Positions 14,201-26,869 of a DNA stretch of 64,000 nucleotides are shown here, piece after piece. Location: assembly GCF_000004075.3 (NCBI RefSeq), contig NC_026659.2, forward strand, positions 2,666,001-2,730,000. The letters are read 5' to 3'. A model generated the notes under the pieces. That model saw only the letters and a list, made by a program, of their open reading frames with translations, was not told the DNA's origin and ran no database searches. This DNA comes from Cucumis sativus (taxonomy: Eukaryota; Streptophyta; Magnoliopsida; Cucurbitales; Cucurbitaceae). The translations under genes were made by a program, and so were the position numbers. Within the stretch, counting starts at the first letter, position 1. Each line of letters begins with the position of its first letter.

Positions 14201-15091
14201 GATACCTTTCACAAGAAAAAAGGAACCAATCAGAATAATCATCCAAGTAATTTTTACCTCAAAAAATAAAAGGTAAAAAAGAAAAAAGAAAAAGGAAACC
14301 CTAAAGTCAAAAGTCCAAATTTTTGTTTAAATTTATATTAATTATCTAGTTTTTAGTTTTTGAAAATAAATGGATAATTACTTCTGCTTCTCCACTTGTT
14401 GCTAACTTTTCAAAACTAAAAAATAGTTTTAAATTTTCTTTTTTTGAAATTTAACTTAAAAAAAGAAAAAAAGTTACAAAATATTAAGACACGTTGACCA
14501 ACTTTGAAATCTTACCTCTACATCTTTTCTAACTAAAAAAGGAAAAATTTCACTAAAATTAGTATAGCGATTGAAAATCCATACCCTATTTTAAATTTTT
14601 TAATAAAATAAAAATACAATATATTTGTTTTCAAAGCATAAGACGAAATATACAATTCAAATGAAAAAGAAAGAAAAATGTTAATAGTGTTATTACCGGC
14701 CGAGAAAAGTGTCGGCGACGAAACCACCAAACAGACACAGCATAAAGGAGGTTCCGAGGAAGTTGGTGACATTGTTGGCTGCAGTAGCATTTCCCAGATG
14801 CATTGTTTCCGTCAAATACGTCACCAAATTCACTGCAATCCCGAGCGTCGTAAGCCTCTCCACCGCTTCAGGTCCTGTACACAGTAATTGTATTCCCCTT
14901 TTTCAAACTACTGAACTCAAAATCTTAAGTTCGATACGTTAAAAAAGAAAAAACAAAACAGAACATTGACCTAAAATCATGGCCGCAGCGACCCAGCCAC
15001 CGGTTTTGGCCTTGATGGCGGGTTTTCCGGTGTAGTCCCAAGCATCTGGGAGAGTTTTTTCTTGAATTGTTTCTGGGAGAACACTACTCAT
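11254..15091 (-). CDS. NPF6-clade nitrate/peptide transporter (NRT1/PTR family)
   Basis: Proton-coupled 12-helix carrier of the plasma membrane (NPF6.3/NPF6.4 group; nitrate and, in some members, chloride). Six exons read on -: 15091-14971, 14874-14697, 14205-14166, 14048-13477, 12219-11699 and 11597-11254. They total 1776 nt, or 591 residues, matching the ~590 usual for NRT1.1. Every junction keeps frame. The N-terminus has TLPDAWDYTGKP and AAMILGPEAVER, with the proton-coupling ExxER at 43-47. LGRYLTI carries Thr103, equivalent to phospho-switch Thr101 of Arabidopsis NPF6.3. YLTALGTGGLKSSVSGFG and QFDDSD follow, then the cytosolic loop (about 229-334), MLPIWATTIIFWTVYAQ, GQLDFFLRECPKGMK and a KWYVYKEKRLA tail. 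Tyr355 replaces the nitrate-binding His356 of NPF6.3, which points to the NPF6.4-like branch. The start was chosen at the first ATG in frame with the conserved N-terminus. There are no disruptions. Confidence 0.96.
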
Positions 15092-15190
15092 GGTGAAGCT
15101 TATGAGCTCAAGAAATGAAAATAAGAAGAAATTGATATGGATTATGTATGTGGCGCAGTGGATGAAGATTCTACGAGGACTTTGGAGGGT

Positions 15191-15196
15191 TTTATA
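15191..15196 (-). promoter_or_regulatory. TATA box of the NPF gene
   Basis: On - the sequence reads CACTATAAAACC, about 100 nt upstream of the ATG at 15091. This gives a plausible 5' UTR of about 70 nt. The call rests on position and consensus only. Confidence 0.6.
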
Positions 15197-15199
15197 GTG

Positions 15200-18100
15200 A
15201 GAACTTCAAACGCTGACGTTTTAATTTGGAAATATTCTATTCTTATTCTATTGGTTGTTATTATATATATTTATATGAATATTTTCATTGTGTTTGAAGT
15301 TTTCAAAATTTTCAAAATTTGTATTGGTTTTTGTGTTTAATTAATGATAATTTTGAGGTTTTTGTGTGGGGTTTATACTTTATATGGGTTGTTTATTCCA
15401 ATGAAACAAAAGAGAATTATGATAGACAACTTAGCTTGTGATTTATGGGTTTTGGTAAACAATGCGGTTTTGTTTGAGTGTATTAATTTAAATAAAAAAT
15501 TTAGGGTTAAATTAGAATCGGTGTTTTACTTTTATTGAGTTTCTAACTCTTAGTTTTAGTTAAATTCATGACTCCAAAAGTTTGTTTATATGACATTTTT
15601 TTCCTTCTAAAAGATTCAAACCTTTTGAGAGGTTCAAGAATTATAAAATGGAGAACTTTATTTAAGTATACATTTAAATATATCACTACAAAAAAATTAA
15701 ACCTTTGGTAGAGAACCAAAAAATAAAGCACGGATGTATAATGTCAGACGAGGCGAAAAAAATATATTAAAAATATGATGACATGCCTTATCGGTTCATT
15801 ATCTTCATGTCAACTCAATTAAAAATTTTAAAATATAATTTTAACAATCCAGAATTAGGTCATTTTTCAAAATGCATAAAAATACCTATTTTTATGAATA
15901 GAGATGAGACCCCACGGGACATGTCCTTAATGAGGCAAAAAAATCGTTATTTAGGTGAAGAATAAGAGAGAATGAGAGGTAAACTCTCTCAGACTAAAGA
16001 TAGAGACGAGGACAAAGAATACCACATTCTCCATCTTCCGTACCACATTTCTTTAAACGCTCAAGTATTGATGATATTGTATGAATAATTTGATAGGTTT
16101 GGACCAATTCAATATGTTACGTACAAATAGCTAAGAAACGTACTATGATATTTTATTTGATTTAAGAGGATTTAAAATTTTTCATCAGAAATATTCACAA
16201 AGAAATAAACAAGCTCAATTCACATTATGAAATAAACGCTCAATTGACATTATGTTTCCAAGAACAAAAACATGTAAGATTCAAATCACCGTGAATTATA
16301 CATAAAAATTTGAAATGAATCAATTGAGAAATAGATAATTAACTATTTAATTAAAAAAAGATACAAAAATGATTTATAGATATTTTTTCTAAAATTAATT
16401 GGATAATAATTTCCTACCAAGAGAAAATTTTACTACGATAAACAATGCAATAGACGATGTGAACAGAAACATCGAAGCCATCTCTAACCCTCCTAAACAA
16501 ATAGTGAAATAGATTACAAAATTGATACAGAAAAAATATGCTTTTATAAGATCACCATTTACCAACCGTATGGACTCATTCTTTGAGTAAAACTAATGAC
16601 AATTTAAATTTTCTAGCAGTAATAATTTGGGTGAGAGAGTACTTTAGCATCTTTGAACTCTTTGACAGTAACAAATTGTTGATATATATATATAAAAGAT
16701 AACTATGATGGATAACAATTTTAGGAATATAAATGAAGTGTACAATAATACTTGTGTTAAAGTTTATTAATAATATATATTTATCGTTGATAGATTTGTA
16801 TAATTTATCTTTGATAGATCATTGATAGACCACTGATGATATGACCTATCAACGATAAAAGACTATAATTGATAAACTTTGCTACATGTACATACTTTGA
16901 TTTGATTTATTTGCAACTCACGGTATATATTAGTGCTTGTTTGAGATAAAAAGTTCACGAAAAATATCTTTAGAGTTATTATTCTTATTTTTCACTCGTC
17001 AAAATGTGGGAGAAATAAAAATGTCCTTTTAGGTATTCAACCTAATCTAAAGATTTAAAGTTCTTAACTTTGTAAGGAAGATAGTAAATTAAGTCACATG
17101 CTTACGTCGATGACAAAATAAAAATAAGATTATCGAAAATAAATATACTAAAATATTATTTTGATTTAATATTTAGAGTTTGTTTTATTTTAGTTTCAAT
17201 CATCAACTTAGATCAAAACCAAATGTTAACGAGATCTTTAATTAATTTCTTTTAATCCACAAAAAAAAAAAAAAATGAAAAAATTGCCACCACGGTATTA
17301 AACCATTGTAGTAAACTAAATTTAACATTATATAAAATTTGTTTAAGAGTTCCATTCACACCACTTGTAAGTATTTGTGGAGGTAATAAAATTATAAAAG
17401 TCCAAATTAAATATACGATCTCATGATTTGATACCACGCTAAATAGTTATCAGCGGTGTGAGATACCATCTTGAGAATTTCACGACCACTGTTATGTCAA
17501 TCCCTATATCTTTTCAATTATACATTATTTAATTTATATAAAAATTAAGCTAAAATTGTATCATATACACAATATTTAATTTAATTTTTAATTTTGGTAT
17601 CGGTTAACTTGGAAGAGTCTAAATAGTAAATTGGAAGTGGATGAGGTTCTACAAATAGAAAATAAAAAACCGGCCGAGACGACATATCGACCTCACTGCT
17701 CATCTTTCTCTTTCTCTTCCTTAATGCAAAGGGAACGACACGTATTTTGACTCAGTGAGTTAGGTCGGCTAAAATTATTATTATTATATATTAATTAATA
17801 ATACACTACTACTACTTATGATTATTATTTATAAGAAAATGAAAAACAATTAATAGATTTCCAATAATTTGAAAACTAAGTTGACTTTGGGGTATATGCA
17901 CATATCCGCCATTGTGTTAGTTGTTGATCCATTGAAATCATAATATTACATGTGAGAGAGTGGAATTATTCTAAACCTACAATTCTTTCTTAAAAATAAA
18001 CTAACATCGTAATCACTTAAGAATTCTTTTTTCCTTTTTCTCAAAATTTTTAACTCAACTTGTGCACCATATAATACCAAAAAATCTATTGCTTTGGTGA

Positions 18101-18950
18101 CCCATATCACGAAATATATGTCTAGAGAAAAGAAAAAGAAAAGGAAATATATTACATTCAAAAACGTTAACCTAATAAATTACAAATTTCATGTTAGTTG
18201 ATCATATTGGTTATTTTAATTCAATTGGTACTTTTTTATTAAACACATCACTAAAGATTAAAAATAACAAAACTTATCAAATAAACAAAAAAACGATTAT
18301 TGAGTATACATTGTCATAGATTTTAATGGATAAGATACTAATACTTAAATAAAAAATGATATAATAAATAGATGAAATATTTAATTTTATTAGGTCCTTA
18401 AAAATAAGTTTTGATGAATAGAAGAAGTAAATTTAAAATCAAAATTTATAAATAGAGAATGAGAAGTAAATTTAATAATAGGGAGAATTGAAATAAGATA
18501 TATATACTTTGTGGGTAGGGGTTCATTTGCACTCTTCACTAGGAACTTTATTTTGCCTCTTCTTGTGTTCTCAATTTGAGTTTACTTATTAACACGTTTC
18601 TTCTTATTGACTAAAAAGCAAATTTTTAATTGATTATATATAAAGTCCAAGTCTTTAAATTATAAATTTATTTAATTGAAGTTATGGTTGAAATGTCCAT
18701 CATTATTCAAAAGAAAAAGAGCATGCCATTTAGGTTTCACATCTAATTTTGTGGGTTAAAATTATAATATTTAGTCCAAATGAAATTAATCCAATTCATA
18801 TATAAATTTGAAGTTAAAAGTTGGATTCTTCTTTCTTTATATGTACGTATTGTAAAAAAATAAATTCCAAAAGTAAATAACTACATCTTTTGTGTTTAAG
18901 TCATCAAATCAAATATATAAAATATAGTCTAGTTAAATTAGGGTGATGTT
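15200..18950. other. Intergenic, no supported gene
   Basis: Upstream region of the NPF gene: AT-rich, with many stops and homopolymer runs. A short GC-richer patch at 17640-17770 (with CCGGCCGAGACGAC) has no coding signal that I recognise. A CTATCA-type inverted-repeat element copy lies at about 16680-16900. Confidence 0.6.
16680..16900. repeat. CTATCA-type inverted-repeat element copy
   Basis: Dense alternation of GATAGA / TATC half-motifs (tttatcgttgatag, gatcattgatagacc, ctatcaacgataaaa) ending in tttgctacatgtac. It matches the family best preserved at 26640-26860. It is degenerate and its edges are uncertain. Confidence 0.5.
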
Positions 18951-18954
18951 AACG

Positions 18955-19017
18955 TATCTTTTTCCATGTGGAGATGTTTTGGTGCATCTACTGAACCGTC
19001 GTATCTTTTTCAAAAAA
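18955..19017 (+). repeat. LINE 3'-tail fragment
   Basis: Short copy of the dispersed tail: gtggagatgttttggtgcat, then ctactgaaccgtcgtatc, then ttttt-c-aaaaaa. It ends in an A-rich run as the longer copies do. Confidence 0.6.
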
Positions 19018-19169
19018 AGAAAAGAATTAAGGTTATGTCATTAAGAATTATGGTAGATTTATCTGGAGTTAGTATGCATACTGAGACATCTCAACTAGGT
19101 TGACATTTCTTTAGCAGTACTCTTGTCATACCTCAAAATCAAAGATTTGCGTTATTTAAGTATGGTTAA

Positions 19170-19419
19170 CTTAAGCTTTTATATATACTTTGATCACAAT
19201 GTGTGGGGCATTGGACTTATCTCTAACCCTTTTTGTTTTCCCTTGCTTCATGTACTCTTTTTTTTTTTTATATTAATGAAGCGGGGATGATGACGGCGTG
19301 CTACAGGGGTGTCCACCAAGTGAGATGCTCGGGTGTACCTACTGACCCAACCATATATTTTTCAAAAAAAAAAAAAAAACTTAAACTTTTATATATATAC
19401 TTTGATCACAATGTGTGGG
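19170..19419 (+). mobile_element. LINE 3' tail with ~38-bp target-site duplication
   Basis: Direct repeats 19170-19207 and 19380-19419 share ctttgatcacaatgtgtggg and the preceding (TA) tract, differing by one base and a 2-bp TA insertion. They bracket 172 bp. The insert has ttaatgaagcgggg, then gtgtccacc, then gggtgtacctactgaccc, and ends in 16 A directly against the right repeat. No protein is left; this is an extreme 5' truncation of the same LINE family as the coding fragments in this window. Confidence 0.8.
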
Positions 19420-22400
19420 ATGGAAGATAGATCATTTGCTCTCAAAGTTGATAGTATATACTCGATATCAGTTCAACAATTCTCATTTTGTCTAAGCTTT
19501 ATTATATATTAATAGTAATCATTTTATTTTTACTAAAGTCTATATGAAAGTTAGAAAATGTACCATGTCTGATTACCAATAAACTTCCGATTTTAAAGAG
19601 TTACGTTAGAATGTATATTTACTTTCACTTTCAACAATTTTATGCGGTAAACACGAGAAATAAATATAGAGAATCACTTTCAACAATAAAAAAACTACCA
19701 ATACAATAAGAGTGCGTTTGAATTATCTATGAAATAAAATGTTTTTCATAAAACTTATATATTTGGTTAGATATTTTATATACATAATTTTCTAAAATTT
19801 TAGTTTTGAGTGTTTTCGTTTAAATAAATTAATTTTTCAATATCATTTTTAAAAAATTCATTTTGAAAAAGCTACCAAACACTTCAAAAATTTTAACATT
19901 TTCAAATACCCACTCTAAATATATAAAATATCTAAATGTATATGCAAGTCTTCCCTATGAAAATAGGTCACTTTTTTTTATGCAAATTTCTTGCAAACCA
20001 CAAATATGGTCCACATAGAAAAATGGAGAAAAAAACCAAATAAATTTCTAAACTAACAATACATATATATGTATGTATATATTACCCTCTTTAGGTTACA
20101 AAAACAACATCTTACCTAATTTGATCCCAAATACTCTTAATTATCATCTTGTTTAAGTTTACACATTAAGATTGTTGGGTTTGTAAAACCTAATCCTTCC
20201 AAGAAAAAAAAGTTGAAAAAAAGACAATAAAATAAAAATAAACTTTGGAAGCATATTCTAATGTCTAAAACATTGACATCATCGTTTTTCTATACGCATG
20301 TAATTTCTAAAAGCATTTGACATCATCGTTGAAAACAACCTCTCTAACACTTTTATTTTCTCTCATAGTTTTTCATTAAAAAAAATTAAACAGAAAGAAA
20401 CAACAACCTTGAACATTAAACTAAACATCAAACTTAAGGAAAAAAAGGGTCCATGTGAAAAAAAAGAAGAATTTCCTTGGTAATCTTTCATGTCCTCCAA
20501 GAGCCACAAACCAAAAAATTATAAAAAGAAAAAGAGAAGGATGATTTAAAAAAGTCAAAGATTGACCACCTCCAAACCAATGGGCTCCATTTGATTTGGC
20601 CCTAAGAGACCACTTTTCTCATAATAGAAGAGATGCATTTTTTGATAAATTAAAAAATAAATTAAATAATAAGAGCTAAGGAAGCTCATGGAGAGAAGAT
20701 TGCCACTTGTGTTTATGATAGTTGCCTATTGGCTGGGATTCTAATTAATTTATTGGTGTGACACTAATTTGAAATTATGATAGCCACACACATTCAAAAA
20801 AAAATTCTATTATTTAGCATGCACATATGAAATGGGTGGCAAGTATACTTTGTCAAAGAGAGGTGATGATAAGCTATGGGTGATCAACCTAAGAAAAACC
20901 ATTGTATTTTATCATATATATATATATATTTGTATGTGGATACCTTATAAAAGACGTAGAAGGAAAAACATTCGTTATATGATAAAGGGTCGATTTAGGG
21001 AGAGTTTATATACGACCCTTTTCATAAACTTTACTAAAATAATAGTACACAACCTAACTTTTTTAACAACATACCAAAGATAATAGAATCATAAACACAT
21101 AGAGGCATGTCAACTAGATTGACACACCTTAAGCATCTTTATCATACTCTCCATCTAAAAGCTAAGCATTTCATTTATTAAGATTGAAAGAAAGTATAAA
21201 AGAAAGAACGAGAAATAAAAGCTTAAATCGATAACATGAATAGCAAATTAAAGAACCAATTAGCTGGTGATTAAATGTTGAATCTGTTGTAACTTTGATA
21301 ATTTAGAGGAACAGTGGTAAGATTTGCTTAAAAGCCACTTACAAACATTTTGGAAGGTCACATGATGCTTTAGTCTTTTTTTATTTTATGAAAAGTTTCA
21401 ATATGGTTTTTTTTTTTATTATACTTATAATATCCAATTTCAATTTCAATTTCATTCCTTTTTCTTTGTTTTATATTATTTCATTGCTATGACATGACGT
21501 TAATGTAAATAGTATTATCAGAGCATCCCTAGTATATATATATATATATATCATAAATAATATTTTAAAAAACGTGATCGAAAGTCAAAATAACACTAAA
21601 TTAATAAAACTTTGTAGAAGAAGAAACTACTTATTAATTAGGGACAAATTTAGAATAATGAACGAAAGTAGAGATGGGGTTATAGTGTAATATATTCAAT
21701 TCAAGTGGAAAAAGAAGGAGATTCTAAATTAAAAAATAGCAATGATTGAAGATGAACAAGTGCATTAAATTCATAAATAATTGAGTTTCATAAGGAGAGA
21801 GAGGAGTTTATAGATGGAGGGATAAGGAGTGATGCCTATACATGATTAATGAAGGTGTGCTGGAAATTAGGGCAAGTCAAATAGAGGTGGATAAGGGTTA
21901 GGGTTACCTAAGTTTTTATTTAATTGTATTTATCAATTTTAAATAAAGAGCTAGCTAATACAAAACATGTATTGTAGGACAACCAAATTTTTTTCAGGGC
22001 AATGCTGAGTAAGAGAGAGACTGTGGTAATGTGTGATGTAGTTGGAGAGATCAATATTTATACCTTGATTGAACTTATTCTCGCTTTGGCTATTAGATTA
22101 AAGTTTTTAATTACTACTCACAAACTACTGTAAAAGGGATCTCTTGTTAGTAGCATATATAGTTCAATTTGACCATAAAACTTGAAGCTCAACAAAACAA
22201 GCACAGCGTACCTTCCATTTTCTTCCAAAGCTTCTTTGCAGGGAGCCCTAGCTAAAAAACTAATAGAAATTATCTTTTGTGTTTTCCAACTTAATATTTG
22301 GTTTATGTAGTAACAGTGTACAATGTCCTTTTTCCTCTAAAAATATCTTTAACTTGTCATGAATTAACAATGGTTAAAAGTGAATAAGTCTTAAAATGGT

Positions 22401-25400
22401 TAGAGAATTGAAAGATCTAATAACATTTACATTTTGAGTGGATTAAAAATCAAATAAAGCTACTAGAGTTTATGTCTATTAGGATGGTTTATATTATCAT
22501 ACCATGCATTATAAAAAATTATGAAAGGATTAATATCATGACTATTTCTCTCAATGGATAGAAGTGATTTGAACAGCAATTTGATTTCTATATTTTTAAG
22601 TTTGATTTATTTTAGTTCTTGAACTTTCAAAATATTTATTCTTTTGTATTTTCAAAATGTAGTCAATTTTGTCCCTTCACTTCACTTTTTTTAGATACTT
22701 AAAATTGTCGAATTTTAAAATTTTAAACAACTAAAATTAACAATCAAAGTTGTAATTAGTACAAGGATTATCAAAATAAACATTTTAAAAATATAAAAAC
22801 CAAAATAAATAAAACTCTTTTAACAAAAAATGTGAATTAAAGATCGGAACATACACTCTCAACATATCTCACAACTAAAGTTTTTGACACATGTTGAACA
22901 CTCTCAACATGCCGATCCATCCAAAATTATATCATGTATATGAATTAAAAAAATGTACATGAAGGGCTAGGAAAGAGCCTCACCAAAGTCCAATAAAAAA
23001 AATTAGTCAAGACATCCACAAAACAAAGGAGCATAGAGGATAGAGAAAAGTCTTCTAATTTAGATACCATGGTTACAAACAAGATAAAATTTAGCAGAGC
23101 AAAGAGGCTGTCATATATAAAATGTCCTCCAAAAGGTGGTTGTATCATGGTATGAGTGACAAGAAAAACTGTTGAAGGAGCCAAATATTTCATAAATAAG
23201 GCAACACCCACTAGATTGAACCACCTGATCCTGTTTGTAGATGAATAAGACAGAATATACAACATGAGCTAAAATGCTACAGCAGGAGTGAGATAAACCA
23301 AATAAATCAAAATAACGTTTAATGTAACAAATGGATGGATGGTTGAATCCTCAACCTATAGTAATGAAGGTAATACCATCAATATTATTGAATCGAACTT
23401 ACTTTGATTCCTAATGAAACCAAATTTGAATATATATAGGAACCAAAAGTAGTATTTAAACCTATGTATTTTTTAGAGTTGGAAGTAAAATTATGATTAA
23501 CACACATGCATGCATAGGAATAATTAGGATAGACATATATATATATATATATATATCTGTATAGGTATGTTTTAATAATTTAGATGGAGCCGAATCTATA
23601 GGGTAATGTTTTTTAAGAACAAGGGTGAGTAGGAGAGAGATTATATAATAAGGTTGTAATTTGTGACGTTTGATAGATATATACAAAATTCCTTTGCTTT
23701 TCTTCTGCCTGTGAAGAATAGAAAGTGTCCGGATATGGTTGTAATTATAAAATTAGTTTTTTTTCTTTCTTCTTTCTTCTTTCTATTTTAAAAAGAAACT
23801 TGTTTTTTTTTTCCTTTAAAAATAAAAAGAAATTCAAATGTTGACTTCCATATATCTTATTAGTGAAATAAAAGATGTTAAAATTAGTTTAAAGCAAATC
23901 TATAAACTTTGTTTTTGAAACAAAAAAGTTTTATTTCGTTTCTATTTTTTTGTTTTTCATTTTTTAGAAAGTAAAACTGTTTGATGATCAAATTATGTTG
24001 GACAATTGTTATTGCCACAATTATGTTTTATGGTTATTAATTTTTAAAAAATATTTTTCCTCCAACAAATTTCTTTTTAACTTTTTCCCTTTCTAAATTT
24101 TTCTCTAAATAAAATTCACACATTATTTTCCCGAAAATAAAATTCTTTAGTTAACCTATCCATTATTTATCTCTTTTCTTAGATACCTCTTCTATTTATC
24201 TCTCTAAAAATCAAGTTTAATTGTCAACATCGAGAAGATAATAATAACATCAATAATAATAGATTCTAGAAATTTGAAGAAGAGAGAATGAAATCATGAA
24301 AGATTGCTGGATTTAATTCTAGAGTGAAAACGAAGTCATAGGTTCAAATTCGTTTTGCTCATGGAAAGTTATAATAATGTACCTATAGAGAGATTAAGGA
24401 TCACCTTTAAATTCAATTTTTGTTGAGATGAGATAATTTTTTCCTTATTCAAATTATATCGGTTAGAACTAGATGATCTTATTCGCTAAATGATAATAGT
24501 TGAGTATGAATTTACTATATTTAAGCCTAAGTCAAACTTAAATTTTTTAGCTTGTCATTATTTTGTCCAATGTAATTTCCCCGGCAACATTAATTCAAAC
24601 AATATCTTCAATAGTTCAATTATTAGCCGATCAATTCTTGGAGTTCAATTTAAAATTTTTATTTTTCAAGGTGTGACGAAAGAGGCATTTAAGGATATGC
24701 CAACTTAGTTGAAATATTTATTCAAATGTGTATGTTTATCCCTAGTTTTAGTAGAGAAAAATACTTGGAATGAGCACACAATTCTTTTTTTAAAAAAAAC
24801 TATAGCAAAATAAGTATGTCATGCATTATTTGGTTATTAATTATCAACAAGATTCAGATGAATTAGCTATCAATTTTGGATGCAACCTTAGACAATTCTG
24901 AGTTTGAACTAAAACTATTTAAAAATTTTACAACTTGATAGATAAGTATTCAAAGTTGAAAACTAAAATATTAAAAAATGTGTTAAAATGAATTTATTTG
25001 GGCGTAACTCCAACCTCTTCTTCTACCTTTCATTTCACCTACAACAGTTTTTCTTTTTAAAAAATCTCTTACCACTCTTACTTTGTTTTAGTTTTCTCCA
25101 ATATCTTTCAATATGGCAAACCCTTATTTCATAAGTAATATTTCACAAATCTTCTCAAATTTAATAATTTATCATTTTTAATTTTTAGCAAAATTTTACT
25201 ACATTTTTAACCTTTTAATTTCCTATCATCTATTAATTTATAATATTTTAAAATAAAAAGTATTATTTTTTTCAAAAAAATTGACCATTACATTATTCCA
25301 TAAATTCTCAATATTGCATCAAAAAAATACCATGATTTAATTTTTGTTGTGCTTATATAATTGTTCGAAATATAATACGATATATTATATAAATTGATAT

Positions 25401-25420
25401 ATATATAATAATAATTAAAT
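19420..25420. other. Intergenic, no supported gene
   Basis: Six kb with no gene that I can support. Notable points: a fragment of the LINE tail in reverse (about 21105-21160), (TA)n at 21532-21552 and 23536-23557, and a patch at 20430-20760 with lower AT. Two loosely similar patches at 21990-22070 and 23600-23680 share an aagagagaga/gtgatgtag-like texture. A 106-codon open frame on - (23265-22945) has no recognisable domain. Confidence 0.55.
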
Positions 25421-25424
25421 ATAT

Positions 25425-25590
25425 AACAAACATTTATTAAAAAATACAAATATAGCAAAATCTCGCTGATAGACTGTTATGATATATCACTGATAGAGCA
25501 TATTGGAAATATTAATCTATTCGTGATAGAGACTTATATTATTAACAGATTTTTCTTGTTTGTAATTTTTTTTGTTACTATTTAATTATT
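25425..25590. repeat. CTATCA-type inverted-repeat element copy
   Basis: Contains aaatatagcaaaatctcgct and then gatatatcactgatagagc and cgtgatagagac. It ends in an A/T stretch like the better preserved copy at 26640-26860. Confidence 0.6.
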
Positions 25591-25619
25591 TCAATCTAAT
25601 TGGTATATGCTTAATTAGC

Positions 25620-25930
25620 TGAAGACCATTGAAATTGGATGAAGAATTATTGGATAAAAAGGTCTAAACAGGCCCAAATAAGCCTATGCCCAAATGATGG
25701 CCCAAATGCACCCATGCACAGACCTTCGTAAAAAAAAAGCCTTTGGAAACTAATAAATAGAGGAACCACACCTTCATTTAAGGAGGGGAATTAAAGAAGG
25801 TTAGAGAAGATGAATAATCGAAGACGTAGCTCAATTCTTTAAGATTTTGATCCATTGTAAAACATCAACAACCCTGAGGTTGATCCAACATCGAGATCAA
25901 CAAATTACTATACATCCACACAGTGTAGAA
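25620..25930 (+). mobile_element. LTR-like remnant
   Basis: A compositionally distinct patch with aggcccaaataagcctatgc, a TATA-like aataaatagagg, and a transcript-like stretch after it (ggggaattaaagaagg, ccctgaggttgatcc). This texture is typical of plant LTR promoters. I found no second LTR, primer-binding site or coding region, so a solo LTR remnant is only a working label. Confidence 0.35.
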
Positions 25931-26639
25931 TATACTAAACAAGTTGAAAGACCTAACCTTAAAAACATTTGATAATCTGAAAGACAAAGGCCTTCGTAAA
26001 GGTGAAAGTTGAAATCCTTTAGAAGCTATAGGTCGATGATGCATATTGTCTCTTGAAGAAAAACAATAACTATTACATTACAATCTCATGTGTTCTAGAG
26101 ATGATGTGTTGTCAAATGTAGGTGTGAAGTTTGTCTCTTAAGTGGATAATCTCTATTTGAGACTATTTAAATTAAATCTACAGTACTCATACAATAAATA
26201 GATTTAATATTTACCCATAAGCATAAGAGCTTACTAAATCTTTGAGAAAATTATTGTAACTACATAGGTATCTGGTGTAGCCCCCGTCACCTTTTCAAAG
26301 ACTACCCTCCTACTTATTTAGCTCTCCTTGTTAGAGTCTTTTTCTTGGGTTTTCCTCTAGTCCTTAATCACTTTTGTTTATCAATAATATTGGCATCCAA
26401 TTTGGAATTTGATCTTTAGGTGGATTTATCCTCCTGTTCGTCTTGCTTGGCAATTTGCCTCCTTTTAAAAAATATAAATATTAATGGATTCTAATAAAAC
26501 ACTATAAATACTATTGATGTTTAGCTATATATATAATATATACTATTCTTTTTGTGCATCCTTATATTTAATACTAGCTAGGAATGACAAACACCAACAA
26601 AGCCTAAATGAGATAAAGGGGATAATGACAAATTTAGCA

Positions 26640-26860
26640 ATTAGATTCAAAATAATTAAGTATAGAGCAACATTTTAAAATTTTTGCAAATATAGCAAAA
26701 TTTGTCAAATTCTATCAATGATATAAGTATATCACCGATAAACTAAGTCCATCAGCGATACAAAGTCTATTAATAATACAAGTACATCAATGATAGTTTT
26801 GCTATATTTACATTTTTTTAAAAAATGTTGTTATATCCTTAATTATTATTGCTAAAATAA
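26640..26860. repeat. Inverted-repeat mini-element, best copy of family
   Basis: The left end reads acattttaaaatttttgcaa then atatagcaaaa. The right end reads ttttgctatatttac then attttttaaaaaatgttgt. These are imperfect terminal inverted repeats of about 35-40 bp. The inside has repeated TATCA(N)GATA motifs (atcaccgataaac, atcagcgatacaa, atcaatgatag). It is non-coding and looks like a miniature inverted-repeat element. Other copies: about 10225, 16680, 25425, 42655, 54055 and 60290. Confidence 0.7.
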
Positions 26861-26869
26861 TACACTAAT

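Noticed and set aside
15686-15700. CACTACAAAAAAA as a CACTA transposon end
   Set aside because: No partner end (TTTTTTGTAGTG) at a plausible distance and no target duplication; probably chance in A-rich DNA.
22200-22260. Possible miRNA-like segment (ctttgcagggagccctagct)
   Set aside because: It does not match any mature plant miRNA that I know closely enough, and I see no convincing hairpin partner nearby.
22945-23265. 106-codon hydrophobic open frame on -
   Set aside because: No recognisable family, no promoter or polyadenylation context and an AT-rich setting. It could be chance or an old transposon piece; evidence is too weak for a gene call.
24335-24365. tRNA-like T-loop text (ggttcaaattcg)
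   Set aside because: No matching acceptor, D-arm or anticodon arm in the surrounding 80 bases.
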